A stretch of 64,000 bases of DNA from an uncultured Bacteroidota bacterium (GTDB lineage: Bacteria > Bacteroidota > Bacteroidia > Flavobacteriales > Flavobacteriaceae): contig CACJQM010000001.1 in assembly GCA_902595555.1 (NCBI GenBank), forward strand, positions 62,001 to 126,000. Direction: 5' to 3'. The stretch's first letter is position 1. Each line of letters opens with the position of its first letter. This document shows, piece after piece, positions 54,732 through 62,652 of this stretch. The notes under the pieces are model-generated. The model was not told where the DNA came from and did not search any database. It saw nothing but the letters and a program-made list of their open reading frames with translations. A program made the translations under genes and the position numbers.

Positions 54732-55256
54732 CTATCCAATATAAGATTGAACAAATTTATATCTTTCATCTAAATTCCCCTCAGGTACTGTAATTAATTT
54801 TATTCCAAATTCATTGTATTTTTTTATTAAATCATTGTGTATTTTTTTACATTCCTCAAAAGTTTCATAACGAATATCATCATTTACATAAATCTCTTTC
54901 CAAGGATTTAGAATAAATGAATATTTATAACTTAATTTTTTTGATTTTTTAATCAGATTTTTAGGAATTAGAATAGATTTAAAATCCAAATATGCTAAAA
55001 CATCAATCGGTCCTCTATCATAAATGATCGTATCATAATCATGTTTTTTATTATACTGAGTTAATCTTTGATCAAATAATTGTAAGCTAAAATCCAGAGG
55101 GTTTGATAAAAAATATTGTTTATGACCTTCTTTTCTTTTAATTAATGTAATTTTTCTGACGATTTCCTCAGAACAATTGTAACCATTTCTCTTTAATTCA
55201 TTTATCAATGATGTTTTTCCTGTTCCTGGACCGCCTGTAATTAAAACTCTATTCAT
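54732..55256 (-). CDS. AAA_28-type ATP-binding protein
   Basis: From the ATG at 55256 (or the adjacent one at 55259) the product has about 174 residues with a P-loop ITGGPGTGKTSLI at the N-terminus and a DRGPIDVLAYL motif, as in the AAA_28 (NadR/Ttd14-like) group of small nucleoside- or nucleotide-binding kinases. The open frame begins 69 bases further upstream but this extension looks unrelated. It lies ahead of fmt in the same operon. The substrate is unknown. Confidence 0.85.
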   Translation of the reverse strand: MNRVLITGGPGTGKTSLINELKRNGYNCSEEIVRKITLIKRKEGHKQYFLSNPLDFSLQLFDQRLTQYNKKHDYDTIIYDRGPIDVLAYLDFKSILIPKNLIKKSKKLSYKYSFILNPWKEIYVNDDIRYETFEECKKIHNDLIKKYNEFGIKLITVPEGNLDERYKFVQSYIG

Positions 55257-55304
55257 CATTAATATTGCAAATAATAAAGCAAAAATATAACTATAATTTG
55301 TTAG

Positions 55305-55312
55305 TATATTTG
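55305..55312 (+). promoter_or_regulatory. -7 element TATATTTG upstream of the DUF493 gene
   Basis: This is an exact TAnnTTTG match ending four bases before the GTG start codon, the shortest such distance here, so the transcript is probably leaderless. Confidence 0.5.
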
Positions 55313-55316
55313 AATT

Positions 55317-55601
55317 GTGATACAATCATCTGAAAAAGATTTTGATAAATTGAGAAAAGATCTTGAAAATTATCAAGAATGGCCCTCTGATTATATTTTC
55401 AAATTTATAATTCAGAATAATGACAAAAAAAAAGATGAACTTTTATCAAAATTTGACTTGACACAATGTAGATTATCTAGTAAAGAATCATCAAATAAAA
55501 AATATGTTAGTTTGACCTTGATAATGCATATGAATAATGCAAATGAAGTAATTGACAGGTACATGGAAGTGTCTAAAATTGATGGAATTATTTCTTTGTA
55601 G
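55317..55601 (+). CDS. DUF493 (YbeD-like) family protein
   Basis: The 94-residue protein fits DUF493: an alpha-beta ACT-like fold with WPSDYIFKFIIQNNDKKKDEL in the centre, then KKYVSLTLIMHMNNANEVIDRYMEVSKIDGIISL. Function is unknown, though the fold suggests a regulatory ligand site. The start is GTG directly after a -7 element. It is divergent from the AAA gene, and the DUF4290 gene follows 37 bases later. Confidence 0.88.
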   Translation: MIQSSEKDFDKLRKDLENYQEWPSDYIFKFIIQNNDKKKDELLSKFDLTQCRLSSKESSNKKYVSLTLIMHMNNANEVIDRYMEVSKIDGIISL

Positions 55602-55638
55602 TAAAAAAATCTTTAATTTTATCACCTAATACGCAATT

Positions 55639-56277
55639 TTGATAAATTCCCTAGAGTATAATACAGAAAGAACTGGTTTAATCATCCCTGAGTATGGTCG
55701 ACATATCCAAAAAATGGTTGATCAAGCCGTTAGTTGTCCAGATAAAAAAGAACGAAATAAAATGGCAAAAGCTATTATTGGTGTTATGGGTAATTTAAAT
55801 CCACACCTTAGAGATGTCCCTGATTTTCAACATAAATTATGGGATCAATTATTTATTATGTCGGGGTTTAATCTAGATGTAGATTCTCCATTTCCAAAGC
55901 CATCAAAAGAGATTTTTGAGGAAAAACCAGAAAAATTAAATTATCCTCAAAATCATCCAAAGTATCGTTTTTATGGAAATAATATAAAAAAAATGATTGA
56001 TGTTGCTACAAATTGGGAGGAGGGTGAAATGAAGAAAGAACTTATTTATGTTATTGCTAACCATATGAAAAAATGTTTCTTGAAGTGGAATAAAGATTCA
56101 GTTGACGATGGAATAATTTTTAATCATATTCTCGAGCTTTCAAATGGAAAAATTAAAATTGACAAAAACAGTAAACCGCTTACTGATTCAAAAGATTTGA
56201 TTTCTCTCTCTGCTAAAAAGTTTTCTAAATCTCCTAAAAAAGGAAAAAAACCCTATAGAAACTTTAAAAGAAAATAA
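55639..56277 (+). CDS. DUF4290 protein
   Basis: The 212-residue protein has the DUF4290 pattern: EYNTERTGLIIPEYGRHIQKMVDQAV, MGNLNPHLRDVPDFQHKLWDQLFIMSG and NHPKYRFYGNNIKKMI. A basic C-terminal tail (KKFSKSPKKGKKPYRNFKRK) may bind nucleic acid. This domain is nearly confined to Bacteroidota and its role is unknown; it is commonly next to murA, as here. Start is TTG; the stop overlaps the murA ATG by one base (TAATG). Confidence 0.88.
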   Translation: MINSLEYNTERTGLIIPEYGRHIQKMVDQAVSCPDKKERNKMAKAIIGVMGNLNPHLRDVPDFQHKLWDQLFIMSGFNLDVDSPFPKPSKEIFEEKPEKLNYPQNHPKYRFYGNNIKKMIDVATNWEEGEMKKELIYVIANHMKKCFLKWNKDSVDDGIIFNHILELSNGKIKIDKNSKPLTDSKDLISLSAKKFSKSPKKGKKPYRNFKRK

Positions 56278-57587
56278 TGGAAGCTTTTAAAGTTAAAGGT
56301 GGTAAAAAATTATCTGGTACAATTAAACCTCAAGGAGCTAAAAATGAAGCTCTTCAAGTTATTAGTGCGGTATTGTTAACTGAAGAAAAGGTTATCATTG
56401 ATAATATTCCAAATATCATAGATGTGAATCGGTTAATTGATTTATTAAAATGCATGGGTGTCTCTATTGAAAAAATTAACGAGCACAAGTATTCATTTGA
56501 AGCATCAAGTATTAATCTAGATTATTTAAATACAAAGGATTTTGAAGAAAAAGCCAAGGGATTAAGGGGTTCAATAATGATAATTGGACCTTTACTTTCA
56601 AGATTTGGACATGCATCTATACCAAAACCAGGTGGTGATAAAATAGGTAGAAGAAAATTGGACACTCATTTCGAAGGCCTAGTCAAGTTAGGCGCAAAAT
56701 TTCAATATGATAAAGATAATTACAGGTACAACGTAAATGGTAAATCTTTAAAAGGTACATATATTCTATTAGATCAACCCTCTGTTACAGGGACTGCTAA
56801 CATAGTTATGACAGCATCTCTAACTGATGGTGAAACAACTTTGTATAATGCAGCATGTGAGCCTTACATTCAGCAACTTTGTTTAATGATAAATGAAATG
56901 GGGGGCAATATTAGCGGTATTGGTTCAAATTTATTGAAAATTAATGGAGTAAAAAGACTTTCAGGTTGTAATCATAAAATTCAACCAGATATAATAGAGA
57001 TTGGCAGTTGGATAGGCTTGGCTGCTCTGACTAAAAGTGATATAACGATAGAAGGAGTAGAATTAAAATCACTTGACCAAATTTTAAATGTTTTTTCTAA
57101 GCTTGGAATTACAATAGAAAAAAATAAAAATAGTATTAGAATTCCTGCTCATATGAATGGTTATGAAATTCAAAATAACATTGATGGTAGTGTTTTGACT
57201 ATTTCAGATGGTCCCTGGCCATTGTTTACTCCCGATTTAATAAGTATAGTTCTAGTCGTAGCAACTCAGGCAAAAGGTAGTGTATTGATTCATCAGAAAA
57301 TGTTTGAGAGTAGATTATTTTTTGTGGACAAACTTATTGATATGGGGGCAAAAATTATTTTGTGTGATCCTCATAGAGCAGTAGTAATAGGTCATGGGTT
57401 TAAATCAAATTTGAAAGCTACAAAAATGACATCACCAGATATTAGAGCTGGTATATCTCTTTTAATTGCTGCTCTTTCAGCTGAGGGAACCAGTACTATT
57501 CACAACATAGAACAAATTGATAGGGGCTACGAAAATATTGATAGTAGATTAAGTCAAATTGGTGCCTCAATAGAAAGGTTCAAGTAA
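56277..57587 (+). CDS. murA: UDP-N-acetylglucosamine 1-carboxyvinyltransferase with Asp at the fosfomycin site
   Basis: MurA carries out the first committed step of peptidoglycan synthesis, transferring enolpyruvate from PEP to UDP-GlcNAc. The 436-residue product has the two inside-out alpha/beta domains, KPQGAKNEALQVISA at the N-terminus, and the catalytic loop KPGGDKIGRRKLDTH. The residue matching E. coli Cys115, which fosfomycin alkylates, is Asp121. This predicts intrinsic fosfomycin resistance with activity kept, as in Mycobacterium and Chlamydia. The gene overlaps DUF4290 by one base and the convergent TIGR03643 gene by eight. Confidence 0.97.
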   Translation: MEAFKVKGGKKLSGTIKPQGAKNEALQVISAVLLTEEKVIIDNIPNIIDVNRLIDLLKCMGVSIEKINEHKYSFEASSINLDYLNTKDFEEKAKGLRGSIMIIGPLLSRFGHASIPKPGGDKIGRRKLDTHFEGLVKLGAKFQYDKDNYRYNVNGKSLKGTYILLDQPSVTGTANIVMTASLTDGETTLYNAACEPYIQQLCLMINEMGGNISGIGSNLLKINGVKRLSGCNHKIQPDIIEIGSWIGLAALTKSDITIEGVELKSLDQILNVFSKLGITIEKNKNSIRIPAHMNGYEIQNNIDGSVLTISDGPWPLFTPDLISIVLVVATQAKGSVLIHQKMFESRLFFVDKLIDMGAKIILCDPHRAVVIGHGFKSNLKATKMTSPDIRAGISLLIAALSAEGTSTIHNIEQIDRGYENIDSRLSQIGASIERFK

Positions 57588-57849
57588 TACGATTATTAGA
57601 AATATTTCTCTGACGGGAGCATTTAAATCTAAGAGTCGAAATACCCTCTTTGTTCAAAACTTTAAGGTGTTTAGTTTTTCTTCCACCAACTCTTTTTCTC
57701 CATAGCTTAAAACTAGACCTTTTTAAATTTGACCTCATTATTTTTATTACATCTTTCTCATCAACTCCAAATTGCATCTTAATTGCATCAAAAGTGGTTC
57801 TATCTTCCCAAGCCATTTCTATAATTCTATCAATATCATCACTATTCAT
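57580..57849 (-). CDS. TIGR03643 family protein
   Basis: The 89-residue protein shows the TIGR03643 pattern (DDIDRIIEMAWEDRTTFDAIKMQFGV, then WRKRVGGRKTKH), a helix-rich possible DNA-binding domain. Family members lie next to photolyase or cryptochrome genes, as here, but no function is established. It is the last gene of the five-gene light-repair operon, two bases after the cryptochrome-like gene, and overlaps murA by eight bases. Confidence 0.88.
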   Translation of the reverse strand: MNSDDIDRIIEMAWEDRTTFDAIKMQFGVDEKDVIKIMRSNLKRSSFKLWRKRVGGRKTKHLKVLNKEGISTLRFKCSRQRNISNNRIT

Positions 57850-57851
57850 TT

Positions 57852-59321
57852 CTATAAATTTTTCAGGAAGTTATGTGCAGTATTAATTAATTTCCCCTTT
57901 TTTTCAATATTCATTCTATCATATGAGCTTACTAGCATTCTCATTCTTGGATTTGTTTTAAAAAATTCTCTTTGCTTATCAATAAAGTTCCAAAATAAAG
58001 AATCCCATATAGAGCACCATTCTCCTTTTTTGTAATTACTCATTTTTAAGATGTAACTACTTCCGCTTATATAAGGCTTTGTAGACATTAAACCACCATC
58101 ACCAAATTGACTCATACCATAAACATTTGGTACCATAACCCAATCATATGAATCAATGAAAAGCTCCATAAACCACTTATATACTTCATCTGGATCAAAT
58201 TCACACAATAACATAAAATTCCCTACAATCATAAGTCTTTCAATGTGATTTGCATACGCGGATTTATTGATTTTTTTAATTGTATCGTCAACAGGTTCAA
58301 TACCAGTTGTAGCATCATAAAAGGATTTTGGAATCTTTTTTTTGAAATTCCAAAAGTTCTTATTTCTTTCCTCAGTGCCTTTACATATATATACTCCTCG
58401 AATAAACTCTCTCCAACCAATTATTTGTCTTATAAAACCTTCGCATGAATTTATGCGAATATTATGTTGATAATAATAATTTAGTATACTTTTTACTAAA
58501 TGCTTTGGGTTAATTAATCCAATATTGATTAAAGGTGACAATACGCTGTGGTTTAAAATCGATCTTTCTTTTACAACAGCATCCTCATATGGTCCAAATT
58601 CTTCAAATCTTGTTTTTAAAAATGCATTTAACCATTCTTTAGCTAATTTGAAGTTATAGGGGTAGATGATTTCTTCGTTAATTTTTCCATAGTTATTATT
58701 GAAATTGTCATTTACGTAATTAAATGCTTCAGTGTAATTTATATTTTTTTCTGGGTAAGTAATTGTCGGCGGAATTTTACCTTTTGGATATTTTTCTCTG
58801 TTTAGATCATCATAAGTCCACTTTCCACCCTCAGGTTTATCTCCAATCATCATGACATCCAATTTTAATCTTTGTTGTTTGTAAAATGAAGTTTGAAAAA
58901 ACTTTTTTTTATCGCTTCTGAAGAATGAACTTAAATCTTCATTTTTATTAATAAAAAGAGGATTATCATAAACTTCAACATTGATATTTTTTAATTTACA
59001 TGTATCAATTATTCTTTTAGATAACCAATTGTCAACAGGATCATAAATTTTAATTGAATTTATATTAGAATTTAGATTTTCAATAAAAATTCTAATGTCA
59101 GAGAACTTTTCTGTTGAATCTATATATTTAATATCGAAGCTGTTTTTTTGTAAAAATCTTTCATATGACTTCATTGTCATTCTGTGAAAAAGTATTTTTT
59201 GTTTATGAAACTTGAATTGGTTAAAAAACAAATACTCTTCAATCAAATATATCTTTGTGGATTCATCTAATAATTTAGATTTTTCAAAAATTTGATTTGG
59301 AAAAATAATTGAAATATCCAT
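57852..59321 (-). CDS. (6-4) photolyase/cryptochrome-like protein (FeS-BCP type) without complete cluster ligands
   Basis: The 489-residue protein belongs to the prokaryotic (6-4) photolyase group (PhrB/FeS-BCP): an N-terminal Rossmann domain, GGKWTYDDLNREKYPKG, GWREFIRGVY, ANHIERLMIVGNF, and VPNVYGMSQFGDGG. In Agrobacterium PhrB four Cys bind a 4Fe-4S cluster. Here the first is replaced (the site reads GIEPVDD), the CxxC after the DYC region is gone (SNYKKGEW), and only Cys436 remains. The cluster is probably absent. It abuts the CPD photolyase gene with a one-base overlap. Confidence 0.87.
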   Translation of the reverse strand: MDISIIFPNQIFEKSKLLDESTKIYLIEEYLFFNQFKFHKQKILFHRMTMKSYERFLQKNSFDIKYIDSTEKFSDIRIFIENLNSNINSIKIYDPVDNWLSKRIIDTCKLKNINVEVYDNPLFINKNEDLSSFFRSDKKKFFQTSFYKQQRLKLDVMMIGDKPEGGKWTYDDLNREKYPKGKIPPTITYPEKNINYTEAFNYVNDNFNNNYGKINEEIIYPYNFKLAKEWLNAFLKTRFEEFGPYEDAVVKERSILNHSVLSPLINIGLINPKHLVKSILNYYYQHNIRINSCEGFIRQIIGWREFIRGVYICKGTEERNKNFWNFKKKIPKSFYDATTGIEPVDDTIKKINKSAYANHIERLMIVGNFMLLCEFDPDEVYKWFMELFIDSYDWVMVPNVYGMSQFGDGGLMSTKPYISGSSYILKMSNYKKGEWCSIWDSLFWNFIDKQREFFKTNPRMRMLVSSYDRMNIEKKGKLINTAHNFLKNL

Positions 59322-60610
59322 TATTTATTGAGTGCCTTTTTATAGGTATTTAAACATCTTTCCCGAGCAAATTTGTGATCAACGATTTTGTTGATGTAAT
59401 TATCCTTATCATAGTTTGGTATCCATTTCTTAATGAATTGAAGTTCTTTGTCAAACTTTTTTTGTTGTTCCTCAGGATTAAAAATTCTAAAGTAAGGTGC
59501 AGCATCAACTCCACATCCTGCAACCCATTGCCAATTACCTACATTGCTTGCTTGTTCGTAGTCAAAAAGTTTATCAGCAAAATATTTTTCACCAAGTCTC
59601 CAGTCTATTAATAAATGTTTACATAAAAAACTTCCAACCACCATTCTTAACCTGTTATGCATGAAACCAGTTTTATTTAATTGATTCATGCCTGCATCAA
59701 CAATAGGGTATCCAGTTTTTCCATCGCACCAGAGTTTAAAGTCATCCATATTATTTCTCCATTCAATTCTTTCATATTTATCTTTAAATGACTTTTCAGT
59801 AGTATGAGGAAAATGCCATAAGATCTGAATGAAAAATTCCCTCCAAATCAATTCTTTTAAAAATGTATTGTTTGATCTTTCTGAGGATGTTTTAACTATT
59901 TTTCTTGTACTAACTGTTCCAAACCTAAGATTTACACCAATTCTAGATGTACTGTCTAGAGCTGGAAAATTTCTTGTTTCTTCGTATTTATCGATTAAAT
60001 CATTATTAAGATTATAAGTCTTTGGACTGATAATATTCTTTTCAAAATCCATTAGATAATTGACTTCTCTAATTTTGTCTGAATCTACAAAACCACCAAG
60101 ATTTAGTTCAGATGGATATGAATCAAGTTGATTGGATTGAAACTTTTCAATCCATTTTCTAGAGTATGGTGTATAAACTACGTAGGGTGTGCCATCTTTT
60201 TTTACTATTTGATCTTCTTCAAAAATCACATGATCCTTAAAAGAATTGTAGCTAACATTATTAGCTACACAAAGCTTTTCAATTTTATCATCTCTATCTC
60301 TTGCGTATGGTTCATAATCTTTATTTAGATATATCTCTTTAATTTTTAACTTAATTATAAGTTTTGAAATAATTTCAATCGGATTTCCCTTATATATGTA
60401 TATTTTCTTTTTATTTTCTGAAAGCCTTTTATTTAGACCATCCAAAACATTATTTATATAGTTTAGCCTATGATCGTTTTGGTTTAATTTATTAGTGATG
60501 TTACTGTCAAATATAAATATAGGCAGAACGTCATAGCCAGATTTTAAAGCTTTAAATAACGCATGATTATCATCTAGCCTTAAGTCTCTTCTAAACCAAA
60601 AAATAACCAT
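59321..60610 (-). CDS. phrB: Deoxyribodipyrimidine photolyase (class I CPD photolyase)
   Basis: The flavin enzyme repairs UV cyclobutane pyrimidine dimers using blue light. The 429-residue product has the N-terminal photolyase domain (VIFWFRRDLRLDDNHALFKAL, 1-130) and the FAD-binding domain with LIWREFFIQILWHFP, WCDGKTGYPIVDAGMNQLN, MHNRLRMVVGSFLCKHLLIDWR and GNWQWVAGCGVDAAPYFRIFNP. The length is slightly below the usual 450-480. It follows the SDR gene and overlaps the cryptochrome-like gene by one base. Confidence 0.95.
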   Translation of the reverse strand: MVIFWFRRDLRLDDNHALFKALKSGYDVLPIFIFDSNITNKLNQNDHRLNYINNVLDGLNKRLSENKKKIYIYKGNPIEIISKLIIKLKIKEIYLNKDYEPYARDRDDKIEKLCVANNVSYNSFKDHVIFEEDQIVKKDGTPYVVYTPYSRKWIEKFQSNQLDSYPSELNLGGFVDSDKIREVNYLMDFEKNIISPKTYNLNNDLIDKYEETRNFPALDSTSRIGVNLRFGTVSTRKIVKTSSERSNNTFLKELIWREFFIQILWHFPHTTEKSFKDKYERIEWRNNMDDFKLWCDGKTGYPIVDAGMNQLNKTGFMHNRLRMVVGSFLCKHLLIDWRLGEKYFADKLFDYEQASNVGNWQWVAGCGVDAAPYFRIFNPEEQQKKFDKELQFIKKWIPNYDKDNYINKIVDHKFARERCLNTYKKALNK

Positions 60611-60615
60611 ATTGA

Positions 60616-61311
60616 TTAATTTTTAATTATTGTAGATAGACCACCGTCAACATTGAGAATTTGGCCTGTCATCCAGCTTGATTTATCAGAAAGTAAAAAA
60701 TTTATCATTTCCGCTATATCTTGCTTGTTTCCAACCCTGTTTAGTGGATGCTTTTCTGCAGATTTCTGAACTTTGGTTTCATTATTTAAAAACCTATTTG
60801 CAAGTGGAGTGTCGACTATAGATGGAGCAATAACATTAACTCTCATTTTAGGTGCATATTCTGCTGCTAAAGATTTTGCCAAGCCTTCAATTGCTCCTTT
60901 TGCAGTAGCAACACTAGAGTGGAATGGCATTCCTTGAGACACAGCTACAGTGCTCAAAAAAACAAGACTAGGGTTATCAGATGTATTAAGTTTTGGTAAT
61001 ATGGATTTAAGTACCTTTATTAAGCTTATTACATTTATTTCAAGATCCTGTTTGAAGGAATCAATACTTAGTCCCTTGAATGGTCTTAAGTTTATACTTC
61101 CAGGAAAATATACAAAACCGTCTATGGTTTCGGGAAGTTGATTTAAATCTATTTCATCATTAGATGCGTCAAATGTTATGTGTTTAACATTGTTTAAATC
61201 ATTTTCAGGTTTAGATCTTGAAGCTATAATAACTTGATTATTTTCAGCTAAAATCTGAGCGAGGGAGGAACCAATTCCATAGGAGCCTCCAATAAGTAAA
61301 ATATTTTTCAT
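60616..61311 (-). CDS. SDR family protein without the catalytic Tyr
   Basis: The 231-residue protein has the SDR Rossmann fold: GGSYGIGSS (8-16) for NAD(P) binding, Ser120 in FLSTVAVS, a Pro-containing region IAPSIVDTP and the C-terminal GQILNVDGGLST. The catalytic YxxxK is changed: Lys138 is present but the Tyr site is Val134 (SVATAKGA). It may bind cofactor without the usual reductase step, or use another residue. It sits in the photolyase operon, overlapping the SRPBCC gene by four bases. Confidence 0.9.
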   Translation of the reverse strand: MKNILLIGGSYGIGSSLAQILAENNQVIIASRSKPENDLNNVKHITFDASNDEIDLNQLPETIDGFVYFPGSINLRPFKGLSIDSFKQDLEINVISLIKVLKSILPKLNTSDNPSLVFLSTVAVSQGMPFHSSVATAKGAIEGLAKSLAAEYAPKMRVNVIAPSIVDTPLANRFLNNETKVQKSAEKHPLNRVGNKQDIAEMINFLLSDKSSWMTGQILNVDGGLSTIIKN

Positions 61312-61772
61312 TTTAAATCACCAAATAGTTCAATTAACTTTTTTCTTCTATAGACAAATATCGAGCCAAGTTTTTTTTGAACAAAAAGGTAATTTGCAAG
61401 AACACCAATAGGGCCAAAAGGTATTTTATAATGAATAACATCTTCCATTTCAATACCTCCATCAATCTCTCTTATAAAGTGCTTATGATGCCATAAAGCA
61501 TATGGTCCAAATCTCTGTTCATCAACAAAATATTTTTTATCAACAACATGGGTGATTTCAGTAACCCACTTCAATGGTATTTTTAATATTGGTGTAACAG
61601 TGTAGATAATGATTTGTCCGGGATATATTTTTTTAAAATCACAATCAATAATATTGAAGTTCATTTCTTTTGGTGTAATTTTTTTCAAATTTTTCGGACT
61701 AGATAAAAAATCCCATGCCTCATCCACACTAATTGGAAGTTTTTGTTTTGTATGAATCTTGAAAATTTTCAT
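61308..61772 (-). CDS. SRPBCC (START/polyketide cyclase-like) protein
   Basis: The 154-residue protein has the SRPBCC pattern: HTKQKLPISVDEAWDFLSSPKNLKKITPKEMNF, then WVTEITHVVDKKYFVDEQRFGPYALWHHKHFI. This hydrophobic-pocket fold binds small ligands, but the ligand is unknown. In other marine bacteria similar SRPBCC genes lie with SDR, photolyase and TIGR03643 genes. It is first in the operon and 34 bases from the divergent DUF2911 start. Confidence 0.88.
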   Translation of the reverse strand: MKIFKIHTKQKLPISVDEAWDFLSSPKNLKKITPKEMNFNIIDCDFKKIYPGQIIIYTVTPILKIPLKWVTEITHVVDKKYFVDEQRFGPYALWHHKHFIREIDGGIEMEDVIHYKIPFGPIGVLANYLFVQKKLGSIFVYRRKKLIELFGDLK

Positions 61773-61806
61773 AATATTTGTAAAATTAAATGTTAATATT
61801 CAAATC

Positions 61807-62652
61807 ATGAAAAAAATTATCTCATTCTTATTTACAATTTTATTATTTCAATTTTCCTACACGCAATTACAGTCACCAGTTGCCAGCCCAAGGGCAAAAG
61901 TTTCACAGAAAGTAGGTTTGGTAAATATTAATTTGGATTATTCAAGACCATCTAAAAAGGGAAGGACCATTTTTGGAAATATAGTGCCATTTGATCAAAT
62001 ATGGAGGACAGGTGCTAACCAAGCAACCTCAATTTCATTCTCTGATAATGTTAAAATTAACAATCAACTTGTTGAAGCAGGTGAATATCATGTTTATTCA
62101 GTCCCCAGAGAAAACAGTTTGGATCTTGTCATTTATAAAAAGACTGATGCATGGGGCTCTCTAAAAAGTTTTGATGAAACCTTAATCAAAGCTAGAGTTA
62201 CCAGTGATTTTTATGATTTGCCATTTTCAATTGAAACTTTTACAATTTCTTTTGGTGACATATCCAATGCTGGTGCAAGTTTAAATATCTCATGGGATAA
62301 TAAACTAGCAATCTATGTTATTGATGCTCTAACTAGAGAAAAAATGCTTAATAGTATTGAGGAAACTATGGCTAAAAATCCAACTAAAAATGATTTCAGA
62401 AAGGCTGCAATGTATTATTATGAGGAAAATATTCACATAGATAAAGCAGTAAAATGGATAGATATTGCTTTTGATGATTCAGATGATCTTAAATATTGGC
62501 AACTTAGATATAAAGCTTTAATTAATGAAAAGGCTGGAAAAATTAAGAAAGCAAAAAAATATGCTAAAAAAGGTTATGAAATTGCATTGAAATCCCAATC
62601 ACCAGATGCAATCAATATTTTAAAAATATTGAATGATAGATTAAATAATTAA
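61807..62652 (+). CDS. DUF2911 secreted protein
   Basis: From the ATG at 61807 the product has 281 residues: signal peptide (about 1-19, MKKIISFLFTILLFQFSYTQ), DUF2911 domain (SPRAKVSQKVGLVNINLDYSRPSKKGRTIFG, IWRTGANQATSISF, YHVYSVP) and a C-terminal helical TPR-like part (from about 200). The role is unknown; it is common in Bacteroidota. The upstream Met at 61759 is inside the divergent SRPBCC gene. Its stop is shared in TTAA with the symporter gene. Confidence 0.88.
   Translation: MKKIISFLFTILLFQFSYTQLQSPVASPRAKVSQKVGLVNINLDYSRPSKKGRTIFGNIVPFDQIWRTGANQATSISFSDNVKINNQLVEAGEYHVYSVPRENSLDLVIYKKTDAWGSLKSFDETLIKARVTSDFYDLPFSIETFTISFGDISNAGASLNISWDNKLAIYVIDALTREKMLNSIEETMAKNPTKNDFRKAAMYYYEENIHIDKAVKWIDIAFDDSDDLKYWQLRYKALINEKAGKIKKAKKYAKKGYEIALKSQSPDAINILKILNDRLNN

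Noticed and set aside
61759-61806. Longer N-terminus for the DUF2911 protein from the Met at 61759
   Set aside because: It would overlap the divergent SRPBCC start and put 16 extra residues before a perfect signal peptide that begins at 61807.
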